From IMG/VR virus record IMGVR_UViG_3300028883_000032, positions 1-64,000 of that record: a stretch of 64,000 nucleotides of DNA. The stretch is one strand, 5' to 3'. The notes beneath the pieces are model-generated. The model ran no database searches and was not told the DNA's origin. It saw nothing but the letters and a program-made list of their open reading frames with translations. Source of the stretch: a virus. This document shows positions 49,640 through 57,068 of the stretch, one piece after another (positions within the stretch are counted from its first letter, which is position 1; each line of letters starts with the position of its first letter). A program made the translations under genes and the position numbers.

Positions 49640-50431
49640 ATGAAGCTACTTGAGTGGACCATAGCTGGAGGATTAGACGCCCCCATGGTCTTGTGTGAGG
49701 CTAATGCAGTGTTCGGGTCGCTGAATGTCAAACGACCAATGTGGGCAAGAGTTGTAACATCAATGGGTCACGAAATACCCCCATATCTTAAAAGCTGTAT
49801 GCATGGGTTAGATGGGCTTTTAACTGAAGCTACACTACTTATCAATCGAGCTATTCTCCCAGGAATGGGAGAACAGGCAATGGTAAACATGCCGGAATCT
49901 CCAGCAGGAGAAACCAGAATAGAGTTTCTAACTCCTGGAGGAGTGAAGTTTAGCATAACCAAACATTTAGAACTTTCTTCCCTCAATGTTGCATGGAGAT
50001 TTGGAAGAAATAGTCACTACGCAGCCAATAGGGTACTTCAAGGGTTACTGACTTGTGCGCCAACAAGAGAAACAGCCTTAATACTTGACCATCTATCTGA
50101 CTTAATAAGGAGTTGGAAGATCGAGGTAGGGGGTAATGGACCAACCTCTAATTTCAAAATTGGCCAATGCTTTTCATATCCGAATAACTATGGAAGCTGG
50201 CTTTATATAACAACCACTAAAGAGGCGTGCTATGCTGTAGCAAAAGTGACAGCTCCTGAAACCAATCTTGGGTTGGGGGTATTGGGAAAAGATTTAGACC
50301 CAACATCCCCCAAAAACCAGTGGCTAAATCATGTAGCAGTAGTTGTGGGGAGGGATGAAAGGGGAACTATCGCCGCTTACCACTCTGATTTCCATTACTA
50401 CTTCTTGCACCTTCAAAGAAAATACAGATAG
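49640..50431 (+). CDS. hypothetical protein
   Basis: A 263-residue soluble protein with GGGAGGATAGC upstream. Not recognised. No motif beyond a His-rich C-terminal AAYHSDFHYYFLH. It has its own promoter-like box and terminator, so it is a single-gene unit between the ubiquitin-like operon and the giant RNA. Confidence 0.55.
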   Translation: MKLLEWTIAGGLDAPMVLCEANAVFGSLNVKRPMWARVVTSMGHEIPPYLKSCMHGLDGLLTEATLLINRAILPGMGEQAMVNMPESPAGETRIEFLTPGGVKFSITKHLELSSLNVAWRFGRNSHYAANRVLQGLLTCAPTRETALILDHLSDLIRSWKIEVGGNGPTSNFKIGQCFSYPNNYGSWLYITTTKEACYAVAKVTAPETNLGLGVLGKDLDPTSPKNQWLNHVAVVVGRDERGTIAAYHSDFHYYFLHLQRKYR

Positions 50432-50474
50432 TTGCGGGGATGCGACCAAGATAACAACCAGTGTTATCTTGAGA

Positions 50475-50500
50475 AGAGGCCAGCATGTTGGCCTCTTTTT
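50475..50500 (+). terminator. Rho-independent terminator
   Basis: AGAGGCCA...TGGCCTCT followed by T-tract. Confidence 0.85.
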
Positions 50501-50527
50501 AAACATTTATGTAAATTTAGAATTTTT

Positions 50528-50538
50528 ATGGTATAAGA
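50528..50538 (+). promoter_or_regulatory. ATGGNATAAGA box before giant RNA
   Basis: ATGGTATAAGA between the terminator at 50475 and the ~800-base non-coding RNA. Confidence 0.55.
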
Positions 50539-50544
50539 TTTTAT

Positions 50545-51349
50545 CGTCGCGCTTTAGGCTTGCTTAAAGTACGACATCGGCCGCATGGGTCGTTAGACAT
50601 AAACCTTGAAAGAGGTGGATAGGGGCGTTGGCAACGTCCGGTCGTAGACAGTCAAAATGCAATCCGTTCCTCCTTCCTTAAAATTCCCGAGGGCAACGCT
50701 GTAGGCGAACCAACTGGAAGGACTCGAAACGAGACAACCAAAACTGGTGTGGACAAGTAACACGTGGTGGTGACTTGGAAACGTACCAACCAATTAATGG
50801 TGAATCGGACGGAAAGGTGGTGTGGTTAGATCGGCTCCTGTTAGAGTCGGTGTGGCTATCTACCATTCAAGGAATTTCTAGACCAGAAATCTAGAAAAAC
50901 TGCGAATCGGGGGACCAACAGGCCTCTGTGATGGAGTAGAGTATTTCGTTGCTCAAAAGGTAACGAAGCTCAAATCCCAGCGCTTCATCAGCCGAGAATT
51001 TTTAACAGATTCGCTCGGGTACGAGCACTTACTATCAATAAGTGAGATCATTTAAAGCACAAGACTGGGACGTGCTGAAACCTAAAGATGCCTCCGCCTT
51101 TAGTGGCCCTTAATTACTCGCAAGGTAATTAAGTTGTGTCGGAAACTAACTTTGCCCCGGCCAGGGTAAAGGGAGTGGTAAGATGCAGAAAGGTTCAGCT
51201 GGAAGACATGTGAAACCAATCTCGGGTTCACGGCATTTCCTACATACGTAAAGACATTTGCGTGGACACACCCTAAACCCAAATATTATGGGAATGTGGG
51301 GGTAAAAGTGTAGGATCAAATAGTCACGTCTAAACTATTTGATTTTTTT
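50545..51349 (+). ncRNA. giant structured RNA (GOLLD-size class)
   Basis: About 805 bases without a credible ORF, with a promoter-like box before it and a perfect terminator at its end. Many local helices are visible, for example TTTCTAGA...TCTAGAAA near 50875-50896, TTCGTTGCTC...GGTAACGAAG near 50945-50970, TTAATTACTCGC...GTAATTAA near 51110-51132 and CACTTACT...AGTGAG near 51025-51045. Size, phage context and nearby tRNAs match the GOLLD RNAs (about 800 nt); the shorter ROOL RNAs are another option. I cannot confirm the family by eye. Such RNAs form large RNA-only multimers and are expressed in phages. Confidence 0.65.
51314..51349 (+). terminator. Rho-independent terminator of giant RNA
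   Basis: ATCAAATAGT...ACTATTTGAT followed by seven T. Confidence 0.9.
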
Positions 51350-51357
51350 AGCCTAAA

Positions 51358-51368
51358 ATGGAATAAGA
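51358..51368 (+). promoter_or_regulatory. ATGGNATAAGA box (candidate phage promoter)
   Basis: ATGGAATAAGA nine bases after the terminator and 26 bases before the lipoprotein start. Confidence 0.55.
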
Positions 51369-51394
51369 GTGTATACAAACTCTTGGGAGGAAAA

Positions 51395-51745
51395 GTGAAA
51401 AAGTTGGTGCTTTTACTGCTGCTTGTGATGGTAACGGGATGTTGCCATCACCCATTAGGGCTGTGGAGATCGGAATCCACCCTGTATGAGCTTCAATGGA
51501 GCTTTGAGAACCAGCATATTTATTGGGGAAGAGCAGTAATAAGCTACGACTCCGTATGGACTATTGTTGGAGAGCCAGAAGTAGGCCTAGCCGTTATAAG
51601 AGGGGATACTCTAAATTTGTATATAGACAAGGAGTTGAAATACAGCCTTTTGGTTAAAAACGAAAAATACATACAGATATATCCGGAATATATGCTTCTG
51701 ACCGGCAGTTGGATAAACCGGGAGGACAGTCCAATGGGCAAGTAA
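51395..51745 (+). CDS. small lipoprotein
   Basis: A 116-residue protein with GTG start behind GGGAGGA. Signal peptide KKLVLLLLLVMVTGC ends in a lipobox (VTGC), so the mature protein would be lipid-anchored from Cys16. The remainder is small, beta-rich and unrecognised. Phage lipoproteins often block superinfection; that is a possible role here. It has its own promoter-like box and terminator. Confidence 0.65.
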   Translation: MKKLVLLLLLVMVTGCCHHPLGLWRSESTLYELQWSFENQHIYWGRAVISYDSVWTIVGEPEVGLAVIRGDTLNLYIDKELKYSLLVKNEKYIQIYPEYMLLTGSWINREDSPMGK

Positions 51746-51750
51746 AGTCA

Positions 51751-51797
51751 ATGGGGAGTCTTGAGATCGGGCTGAGCGACTCGACTCCCCATTTTTT
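51751..51797 (+). terminator. Rho-independent terminator
   Basis: ATGGGGAGTC...GACTCCCCAT followed by T-tract; the loop is long. Confidence 0.8.
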
Positions 51798-51811
51798 AGA
51801 CTAGTATTTTT

Positions 51812-51822
51812 ATGGAATAAGA
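51812..51822 (+). promoter_or_regulatory. ATGGNATAAGA box (candidate phage promoter)
   Basis: ATGGAATAAGA just after the terminator and 16 bases before the next start; likely drives the thyX run. Confidence 0.55.
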
Positions 51823-51837
51823 TTCCAGAAGAGCATC

Positions 51838-52050
51838 ATGATGTCTAACCAACTTAAGTACATGGAAAAGGGAAATATAACGCCGCAAAATGGCGGTTGC
51901 TGGTATTGTCATAAAACCGATTATCCGCTTGTTTTTAGCATTGAATTCGATACTTTTGTGCACCTTGACTGTATAAAAGAAATGTTGAAACTAAACGATA
52001 CAAATGATAAAGAAATAACTTTTTTAGCAAAAGAATTTAATTTGCTGTAA
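51838..52050 (+). CDS. small zinc-finger-like protein
   Basis: A 70-residue protein with CWYCHK near residue 21 and VHLDC near residue 41, a CC-HC zinc-binding pattern. Start could be 51838 or 51841. Not recognised; first gene of the thyX unit. Confidence 0.5.
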   Translation: MMSNQLKYMEKGNITPQNGGCWYCHKTDYPLVFSIEFDTFVHLDCIKEMLKLNDTNDKEITFLAKEFNLL

Positions 52051-52061
52051 CCATAACTTAC

Positions 52062-52901
52062 ATGAACATTTTACTAAATGATGGGGATTTTGTCGTATTA
52101 GCCCATACTACACCAACAAATTTTGAAACAGATGATTTGATGGAAATAGTCAAAAAAGCGGCTACTACTTGTTACCAGAGCGAACAAAAGACACATAAAA
52201 ACCCGCAAGAATTTGCAAAAATGCTTTTGGGACGTGGGCACATGAGCATGTTTGATCATGTCCATGTTACAGTGCTATTTAAAAATGTGTCCCGTGGGTT
52301 TACCCACGAATTGGTGAGGCACAGAATAGCAGCCTACGCCCAAGAAAGCACACGATACGTTGATCCTGGTAATATTAAAGTTGTAGGACCGCCCCATAGA
52401 AATTTAGATGAACAAATAACTATCGAAACTAATTTAGATGATGGATCAATAGCGTATAAAGAAATAACATTTAGAGAGATGGTAAAAGAAGTAGAAAGAT
52501 TTTATCGCGGTTTACGCAATAGTGGGTGGTCTCAAGAAGATGCCCGTCAAATCTTACCCATAGGTATTAAATCTGAAATAGTTATGACGGCAGATTTAAC
52601 GGAGTGGAGACACACATTTCGTTTGCGCACGCAGAAAGCGGCACATTGGGAAATACGCGGGGTAATGAATAAATTATTAAAGCACTTTAAAGAAGTGTTT
52701 CCCCCGGTATTTGATGATTTTATCATAGCCGGTAAGGATGAAAACGAATTAGAATACTACAAAATAAAAGGATACGTTGGCGACATAACGAAAATGGTAA
52801 ACCAAGCATTAGAGCAATATGTGGCAGAAAATACTTTGGGAAATGACCAAGCAAGTCATTTTGCCAACTATCTCAATAGTTATTACAACCAAAATTACTA
52901 A
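52062..52901 (+). CDS. thyX: flavin-dependent thymidylate synthase ThyX
   Basis: A 279-residue ThyX, which methylates dUMP to dTMP using FAD, NADPH and methylene-tetrahydrofolate. The signature RHRIAAYAQESTRY (residues 86-99) is present, as is FRLRTQKAAHWEIR near residue 187. With the dUTPase and class II reductase it gives the phage a dTTP route. It ends exactly where the next gene begins. Confidence 0.9.
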   Translation: MNILLNDGDFVVLAHTTPTNFETDDLMEIVKKAATTCYQSEQKTHKNPQEFAKMLLGRGHMSMFDHVHVTVLFKNVSRGFTHELVRHRIAAYAQESTRYVDPGNIKVVGPPHRNLDEQITIETNLDDGSIAYKEITFREMVKEVERFYRGLRNSGWSQEDARQILPIGIKSEIVMTADLTEWRHTFRLRTQKAAHWEIRGVMNKLLKHFKEVFPPVFDDFIIAGKDENELEYYKIKGYVGDITKMVNQALEQYVAENTLGNDQASHFANYLNSYYNQNY

Positions 52902-53492
52902 ATGGCTTACACAGGACTAAGAAAGCCAAGAACAGACGATCTAGAAAACTGGAAAACTTATTTTAGTGTTAATCCTGAAAAGAAGGATGACTTTCCAGAG
53001 ATGTTTGTTAAATGTTTTAACCGTGATGAACCTAAGAATGACAAAAAGGTTAGAAAGGTTAAAAAGGCCAAAACAAAAAAAGAAAAGAAGGCCATCGAGG
53101 AAGTGGAGGCCATTGTAGTAAAAAAAGAAGTACCGGAGGTAAAAGTTAAAGATGACAAACAAGAGATTTTTATTAATTCCGGTGACACTTTTTGGGCAGA
53201 TACCCTGCAAAAACAAATAACGATTTGGGACATGGACCCGGAATCGGGATTAGTGGCATTCAGAATTTCTGGCTATGATATTCTTCCTTTAGATGAGTTA
53301 ATTAATCTCGGCCTTCGAAAATTTAATGAAAATTATATAGACCACAATAAAGAAAAGCTGAGCTATTCCGATGGTTCTAGAAAAAGAGTAAGTAAGAAAG
53401 GTACCAAAATTACTATTCAAGGAAAGGCTACTTTAAATAAAGTTCATTGGTCAAAGATGGTAGATGACCTTACTAAAAAAGCAAAAATATAA
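52902..53492 (+). CDS. hypothetical Lys-rich protein
   Basis: A 196-residue protein with a Lys-rich linker (about residues 42-75) separating a short N-terminal part from a C-terminal domain of about 110 residues. Not recognised. Starts directly after thyX. Confidence 0.5.
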   Translation: MAYTGLRKPRTDDLENWKTYFSVNPEKKDDFPEMFVKCFNRDEPKNDKKVRKVKKAKTKKEKKAIEEVEAIVVKKEVPEVKVKDDKQEIFINSGDTFWADTLQKQITIWDMDPESGLVAFRISGYDILPLDELINLGLRKFNENYIDHNKEKLSYSDGSRKRVSKKGTKITIQGKATLNKVHWSKMVDDLTKKAKI

Positions 53493-53504
53493 CCAATTGA
53501 AATA

Positions 53505-53774
53505 ATGGGTAGTTTAACAGACCAAGTTGCTCCTAAAGAAAAATTAAAAAATAAAGAGACAGGAGAAACAGGTAAACCGGTAATTGTTATACTTAAAACA
53601 GAAAGCGGACAGTTGGGAGTCCAGTGGGATCAAGACAACATGAACAAGGCAGACGTATTTCAAGCATTAGTCGCGTCGGCCGGTATTTTGGAACGTAAAA
53701 TAATGGAAGAAGTGGAAGCATTTAAAAAAGATGTTAAAGCTATTGATGTGCCACCAACTATAAAGGAAAAATAA
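53505..53774 (+). CDS. hypothetical protein
   Basis: An 89-residue protein with strands PVIVILKTESGQLGVQW and a helix, not recognised. Its stop overlaps the start of the P-loop kinase. Confidence 0.5.
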   Translation: MGSLTDQVAPKEKLKNKETGETGKPVIVILKTESGQLGVQWDQDNMNKADVFQALVASAGILERKIMEEVEAFKKDVKAIDVPPTIKEK

Positions 53775-54184
53775 TGTTGCGTAAAGTGTGCGTAATTGTA
53801 CGCGGGTTGCCCGGTTCAGGAAAAACTGAATTTACAAATTTCTTGAACACGCTGTCTATGGATGGTATTAATATTTTCACAACCGACGATTTTTTCACGC
53901 GTCGGGGACAATATAAGTTTGATGGCTCAAAACTTGCCGAAGCCCATAAATGGAATTTTAAACGTTTTTGCGCTACAGTAAAAGCGGGAGCAACTTACGT
54001 GGCAGTAGCTAACACAGCTACCCGCGAGGAAGAATTTCGTTCTTACAAGGAATTTGCAGAAAAACACGGTTACAAAGTATATGTAATTACTGTGGAAAAC
54101 TGGCACGGTAATAAAAATGTACACGGAGTTCCAGACGAGAATCTGGACAAAATGGACGAACGCTACGAGTTGCGTTTGCGTTAG
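53774..54184 (+). CDS. P-loop kinase (N4BP2L/AAA_33-like)
   Basis: A 136-residue P-loop NTPase: Walker A RGLPGSGKTEF near residue 10, IFTTDDFFTRRGQYKFDGSK near residue 33 and a helix with EAHKW. This is the AAA_33/N4BP2-like family, related to polynucleotide kinases. It might phosphorylate RNA or DNA 5' ends; the second half lacks a clear phosphatase domain. Confidence 0.7.
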   Translation: MLRKVCVIVRGLPGSGKTEFTNFLNTLSMDGINIFTTDDFFTRRGQYKFDGSKLAEAHKWNFKRFCATVKAGATYVAVANTATREEEFRSYKEFAEKHGYKVYVITVENWHGNKNVHGVPDENLDKMDERYELRLR

Positions 54185-54198
54185 ATTTTATGTATATT
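54170..54198 (+). promoter_or_regulatory. possible sigma70-like promoter of permuted RNA
   Basis: TTGCGT (54170-54175), 17-base spacer, TATATT (54193-54198), partly inside the kinase gene. Confidence 0.35.
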
Positions 54199-54200
54199 AT

Positions 54201-54338
54201 AGTAACCTACCATAGAACGCAGTTCGAATCTGCGAATTCGTGTGAGCCATGACCGTCAATACCAATGGTATTAGGTTCAGTCTGCTAACGATGGCACTGT
54301 CACGATATGGAGTAATGGCAACTCGATGGTAGGTTACT
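54201..54338 (+). ncRNA. circularly permuted tRNA-like RNA
   Basis: A 13-bp perfect closing stem AGTAACCTACCAT (54201-54213)/ATGGTAGGTTACT (54326-54338). Reading from the stem, the T-arm CGCAG-TTCGAAT-CTGCG comes first (54218-54234) and a D-arm-like GAGT-AATGGCA-ACTC last (54310-54324). In a tRNA the order is the reverse, so these parts fit a circular permutation in which the closing stem is the anticodon stem. TCGTG near 54236 and CACGA near 54300 can pair as a short acceptor. No anticodon identifiable. Confidence 0.55.
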
Positions 54339-54341
54339 TAC

Positions 54342-54416
54342 AGGGTCGTAGCTCAGCTTGGTTAGAGTGCCGGCCTGTCACGCCGGAAGTCACGGGTTCG
54401 AATCCCGTCGGTCCTG
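54342..54416 (+). tRNA. tRNA-Asp(GTC)
   Basis: Acceptor AGGGTCG/CGGTCCT, anticodon loop CTGTCAC on stem CCGGC/GCCGG, discriminator G, T-arm ACGGG-TTCGAAT-CCCGT. Starts four bases after the permuted element. Confidence 0.95.
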
Positions 54417-54420
54417 CAAA

Positions 54421-54498
54421 GTCTGTGTCAAGAGTCTTGGAGACGTCATCTGCAGGTGACATGGGTTCGAATCCCGTCTTGAAGTTGCAACCACAGAC
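54421..54498 (+). ncRNA. tRNA-like element with extended outer stem
   Basis: Outer stem GTCTGTG (54421-54427)/CACAGAC (54492-54498); inside, TCAAGA/TCTTGA, mini D-arm GTCT-TGG-AGAC, anticodon-like hairpin GTCA...TGAC with loop TCTGCAGG, and a T-arm ATGGG-TTCGAAT-CCCGT. The loop contains GCA (Cys) but is eight bases long. It may be an aberrant tRNA-Cys or another tRNA-like RNA. Confidence 0.5.
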
Positions 54499-54517
54499 TT
54501 GACTTTTGAGGATTAAA

Positions 54518-54691
54518 GTGTTATATTATGAAGATTGGGGCACCACAGCCTGCGAGATTTTTAAGGAATGGAACAAGACAGTCGTGAAGAAATGTAAGAA
54601 GAAATCTGCAAACAAACGATTTACAGCTATTTCCGCTAAAACCCGGAAAGAGGTTGCCGAGGTACGCCCTAATCAAAAAGAACGAACCTAA
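54518..54691 (+). CDS. small basic protein
   Basis: A 57-residue protein with GTG start (TTG at 54506 is an alternative) and GAGGA upstream. Rich in Lys and Arg (KTVVKKCKKKSANKR). Might bind nucleic acid; family unknown. Followed by a terminator. Confidence 0.45.
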   Translation: MLYYEDWGTTACEIFKEWNKTVVKKCKKKSANKRFTAISAKTRKEVAEVRPNQKERT

Positions 54692-54713
54692 CGTTCATAA
54701 TTTAATTGGTTGG

Positions 54714-54740
54714 AGCCTAAACTTCGGTTTAGGCTTTTTT
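54714..54740 (+). terminator. Rho-independent terminator
   Basis: AGCCTAAAC-TTCG-GTTTAGGCT followed by T-tract; a stable TTCG tetraloop. Confidence 0.9.
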
Positions 54741-54760
54741 ATTTTAAATAAGGACTTAAC

Positions 54761-55159
54761 ATGACAAAAACTGAATTTCGAGAATTGTGGAAAGCTGCAG
54801 AAGAAAGCGGATTAGATAGATTCACTGTTATCTACTTAAGTTCCGGAGCCAAACACAATGGGCTGCTAGGAGAAATACTATTCAAACAGAATAGTATAGG
54901 AAACTCATACCCGAGTGTATTTTTTTCAGGAACGGGGCAAAGAATTACTACCTCCCTCGACAAATTAGTTGCAACGGAACAAAATTTTATTCGAACTCCA
55001 AAGGAACTGCAACCTGGATTAGAAATCTTGGTTATGGCTAATGAAGGTTCATTAGATATTGTTAATGAATCAGAAGCAATAAAGAAATTACAAAAAGATC
55101 CCAAAACAAAAATATTTACGTGTTTAATACGAAAGCAAGTTGAATTAAGACTTGTGTAA
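54761..55159 (+). CDS. hypothetical protein
   Basis: A 132-residue soluble protein (MTKTEFRELWKAAEESGLDR), not recognised. Alternating hydrophobic strands suggest a beta-rich fold. It ends just before the AlaRS-like gene. Confidence 0.5.
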   Translation: MTKTEFRELWKAAEESGLDRFTVIYLSSGAKHNGLLGEILFKQNSIGNSYPSVFFSGTGQRITTSLDKLVATEQNFIRTPKELQPGLEILVMANEGSLDIVNESEAIKKLQKDPKTKIFTCLIRKQVELRLV

Positions 55160-55173
55160 TCAAGGAGATAAAA

Positions 55174-55197
55174 ATGCTGGGAGCTCTACGGGCCTAA
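55174..55197 (+). promoter_or_regulatory. possible leader peptide of AlaRS-like gene
   Basis: AAGGAGAT precedes an ATG that opens a seven-codon frame (MLGALRA) whose TAA stop overlaps the ATG of the AlaRS-like gene (TAATG). The strong ribosome binding site belongs to this frame, so the main gene is probably translated by coupling. Confidence 0.4.
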
Positions 55198-56093
55198 TGG
55201 CCCCCCACAAAGTTATTGATGTAGTACAAGAAGAGTTTTATAAAGTAAATTTAACTTTAGACAATAATTTTAGATTGTCACCCCCAGACAAAACAACAAA
55301 TTTTACAACGGCAGGAATGCAGTGGTTTAAGAACCGCTTTAATAATCCGGACGGGACAAGATGTGGTAGCAGACAATCTTGTTTACGTACAAACGATTTG
55401 TCCTTAATTGGGGACGGGACACATTTAACCTATTTTGAAATGCTGGGAAATTTTTCATTTGGAAATAACGATTATGAACAATCGGTAGAATTGTGGCACA
55501 ATATTGTTTCTCAATTAAAAATCCCAGTTACATATGTTACGGTACACCCGTCACAAAAATACCATAAGAGAGTTTGGGAGAGGTTGCATTACCCCATAAA
55601 AGAAGACGAAAGCTGCGTGTGGTCAGACGGTAATATCGGAGGATACTGTTGTGAAATGTTTGTTAATGACCTCGAAATCGGGAATCTGGTAAATACTTCT
55701 GGAGTTTCAACAGATGTGGGTTTTGGTTTTGAGAGGTTAGTACAAGTTTATGAAAACCAAACAAATATTCATGACACAACTTTGTTTGATTGCTCTTTAC
55801 CTCCTTTTGTCAGAGACCACGTTCGCGCCTTGAATGCGTTATATCTTAACGGTATAAAACCGGGAGCAAGTGGACCAAATTACTCCGCCAAACTAATACT
55901 CAGAAGAGTACTATCTCATCTTGACCCAAAATGTTATAAGTTTGGGCACTGGTTAGAACAAGAAAAACTAATTAGTGAAGATGGTAAGTACAGAGCTAAA
56001 AAACACTTTAACCGCTATGGTATTAAAGACTATGACTTTGTTAAAGCCACATTTGGTTTAACAGCCGAAGAATATGAGGAAGTACTATCGTGA
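55197..56093 (+). CDS. alanyl-tRNA synthetase catalytic-domain-like protein
   Basis: A 298-residue protein matching the N-terminal class II catalytic domain of AlaRS: FTTAGMQWFK near residue 35, QSCLRTNDL near residue 59, HLTYFEMLGNFSFG near residue 76 (motif 2), VSTDVGFGFERL near residue 175 (motif 3) and RDHVRALNALYLNGIKPG near residue 210. It lacks the editing and C-terminal domains of the 870-residue enzyme. It might charge the phage tRNA-Ala, or make Ala-adenylate for another use. The start at 55197 overlaps the short upstream frame. Confidence 0.8.
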   Translation: MAPHKVIDVVQEEFYKVNLTLDNNFRLSPPDKTTNFTTAGMQWFKNRFNNPDGTRCGSRQSCLRTNDLSLIGDGTHLTYFEMLGNFSFGNNDYEQSVELWHNIVSQLKIPVTYVTVHPSQKYHKRVWERLHYPIKEDESCVWSDGNIGGYCCEMFVNDLEIGNLVNTSGVSTDVGFGFERLVQVYENQTNIHDTTLFDCSLPPFVRDHVRALNALYLNGIKPGASGPNYSAKLILRRVLSHLDPKCYKFGHWLEQEKLISEDGKYRAKKHFNRYGIKDYDFVKATFGLTAEEYEEVLS

Positions 56094-56119
56094 TGAATAA
56101 TAAATCTAGAAAAGGGGCC

Positions 56120-56152
56120 GTATACTAGTATACTTAACAGGAGACTAGTATA
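56120..56152 (+). promoter_or_regulatory. palindrome and direct repeat, possible operator
   Basis: GTATACTAGTATAC (56120-56133) is a perfect palindrome; its half ACTAGTATA recurs at 56144-56152 and reaches the start codon of the next gene. May be a repressor site. Confidence 0.35.
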
Positions 56153-56691
56153 TGTCTGGATTCAAAGAAGTTATGGATTCTACGTCCAACTCAAGCGTTT
56201 ACAAAAAAGCACGTAAACTATATCTTGACCATACCGGGGAAATTAGTTGTTCTCGTTGTGCATACCACTGTAGAGATAATTCCGGAAAACGTGCGCGTGG
56301 TTATAGAGACTGGAAAGCACGTAAAAACCAACGTTACCAGTGGCAAAAAGGTAAGAAGACTCCCTGGGGAAAAGAAATAGAAACTTGGGATATGGATATA
56401 TTAGCCAAAGGTAGAGCCTACAGTAGCTGGGAAAAGAAACGTATGTACCCAGGTGCAAGAAAAGACAGGGCTAACCGCAGGAGAGTATATAATGCCATAT
56501 GGGCTGCAGAATGGTATTGGAGACAAGAACAGGGCCCTTGGTGGTTTCTGATAACTAACCACCCAAACTTTTATGACCCTAAAATATATAGCCCATATTT
56601 AGCACCAGATCCCGACGAGGAAATAGATTGGGAATATTTCCCAGGAGAAAGTAAGGGTTTTATAAATAAACCGCAGATTGCATGCAAATAA
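56152..56691 (+). CDS. hypothetical basic protein with Cys/His cluster
   Basis: A 179-residue protein with CSRCAYHC near residue 34, then a basic, aromatic-rich part (DWKARKNQRYQWQKGKK) and many Trp. It may bind zinc and nucleic acid. No HNH or known domain can be confirmed. A good RBS (AACAGGAG) precedes it. Confidence 0.5.
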   Translation: MSGFKEVMDSTSNSSVYKKARKLYLDHTGEISCSRCAYHCRDNSGKRARGYRDWKARKNQRYQWQKGKKTPWGKEIETWDMDILAKGRAYSSWEKKRMYPGARKDRANRRRVYNAIWAAEWYWRQEQGPWWFLITNHPNFYDPKIYSPYLAPDPDEEIDWEYFPGESKGFINKPQIACK

Positions 56692-56694
56692 TAT

Positions 56695-56786
56695 TGGCTG
56701 GTAGATGGGTATTCTAGATACTCTATGTTGGACACAAGCTCGGCTGATCACTGAGAAGAGCGGGTTCGACTCCCGCCACCTGCCAA
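56695..56786 (+). ncRNA. atypical tRNA-like element
   Basis: Acceptor TGGCTGG/CCTGCCA with one mismatch, TA at positions 8-9, T-arm GCGGG-TTCGACT-CCCGC, anticodon-like hairpin CTCGG-CTGATCA-CTGAG, but an expanded D region with its own GTATTC...GATAC hairpin. If decoding, the loop would read GAT. Possibly degenerate. Confidence 0.5.
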
Positions 56787-56801
56787 CACTACGGAGATGT
56801 A

Positions 56802-57068
56802 ATGAAAGACTATTTTGAAACTAAACTCAAAGCTGGAGATATAATTGTAAGGGCAAGTTTCTCCGGATATAGTAGAGGACTATTCTTGGGGATAGTTACA
56901 GAGCCGGAACAAAACAGAGTTTTGGGGTATTGGGTGGATAACAAGAGATGGAACGAAAGACAATCAAAGTGGCAATGGGGCTTTTTAAAACTGTCTTTGG
57001 ATGTATTACCTATTAATTTAAGAAACGAGTTTAAAGAAAAATTATCCACATTGAAACTATCCTCGTAG
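56802..57068 (+). CDS. hypothetical protein
   Basis: An 88-residue protein (KDYFETKLKAGDIIVRASFS), likely a small beta-barrel. Not recognised. Its TAG stop is bases 8-10 of tRNA-Arg(ACG). Confidence 0.5.
   Translation: MKDYFETKLKAGDIIVRASFSGYSRGLFLGIVTEPEQNRVLGYWVDNKRWNERQSKWQWGFLKLSLDVLPINLRNEFKEKLSTLKLSS

Noticed and set aside
50593-51282. Minus-strand ORFs in the giant RNA
   Set aside because: Short, without start signals, and inside a stretch bounded by its own promoter-like box and terminator on the plus strand.
50545-51349. rRNA fragment, RNase P RNA or tmRNA
   Set aside because: None of the universally conserved rRNA, RNase P or tmRNA sequences is visible.
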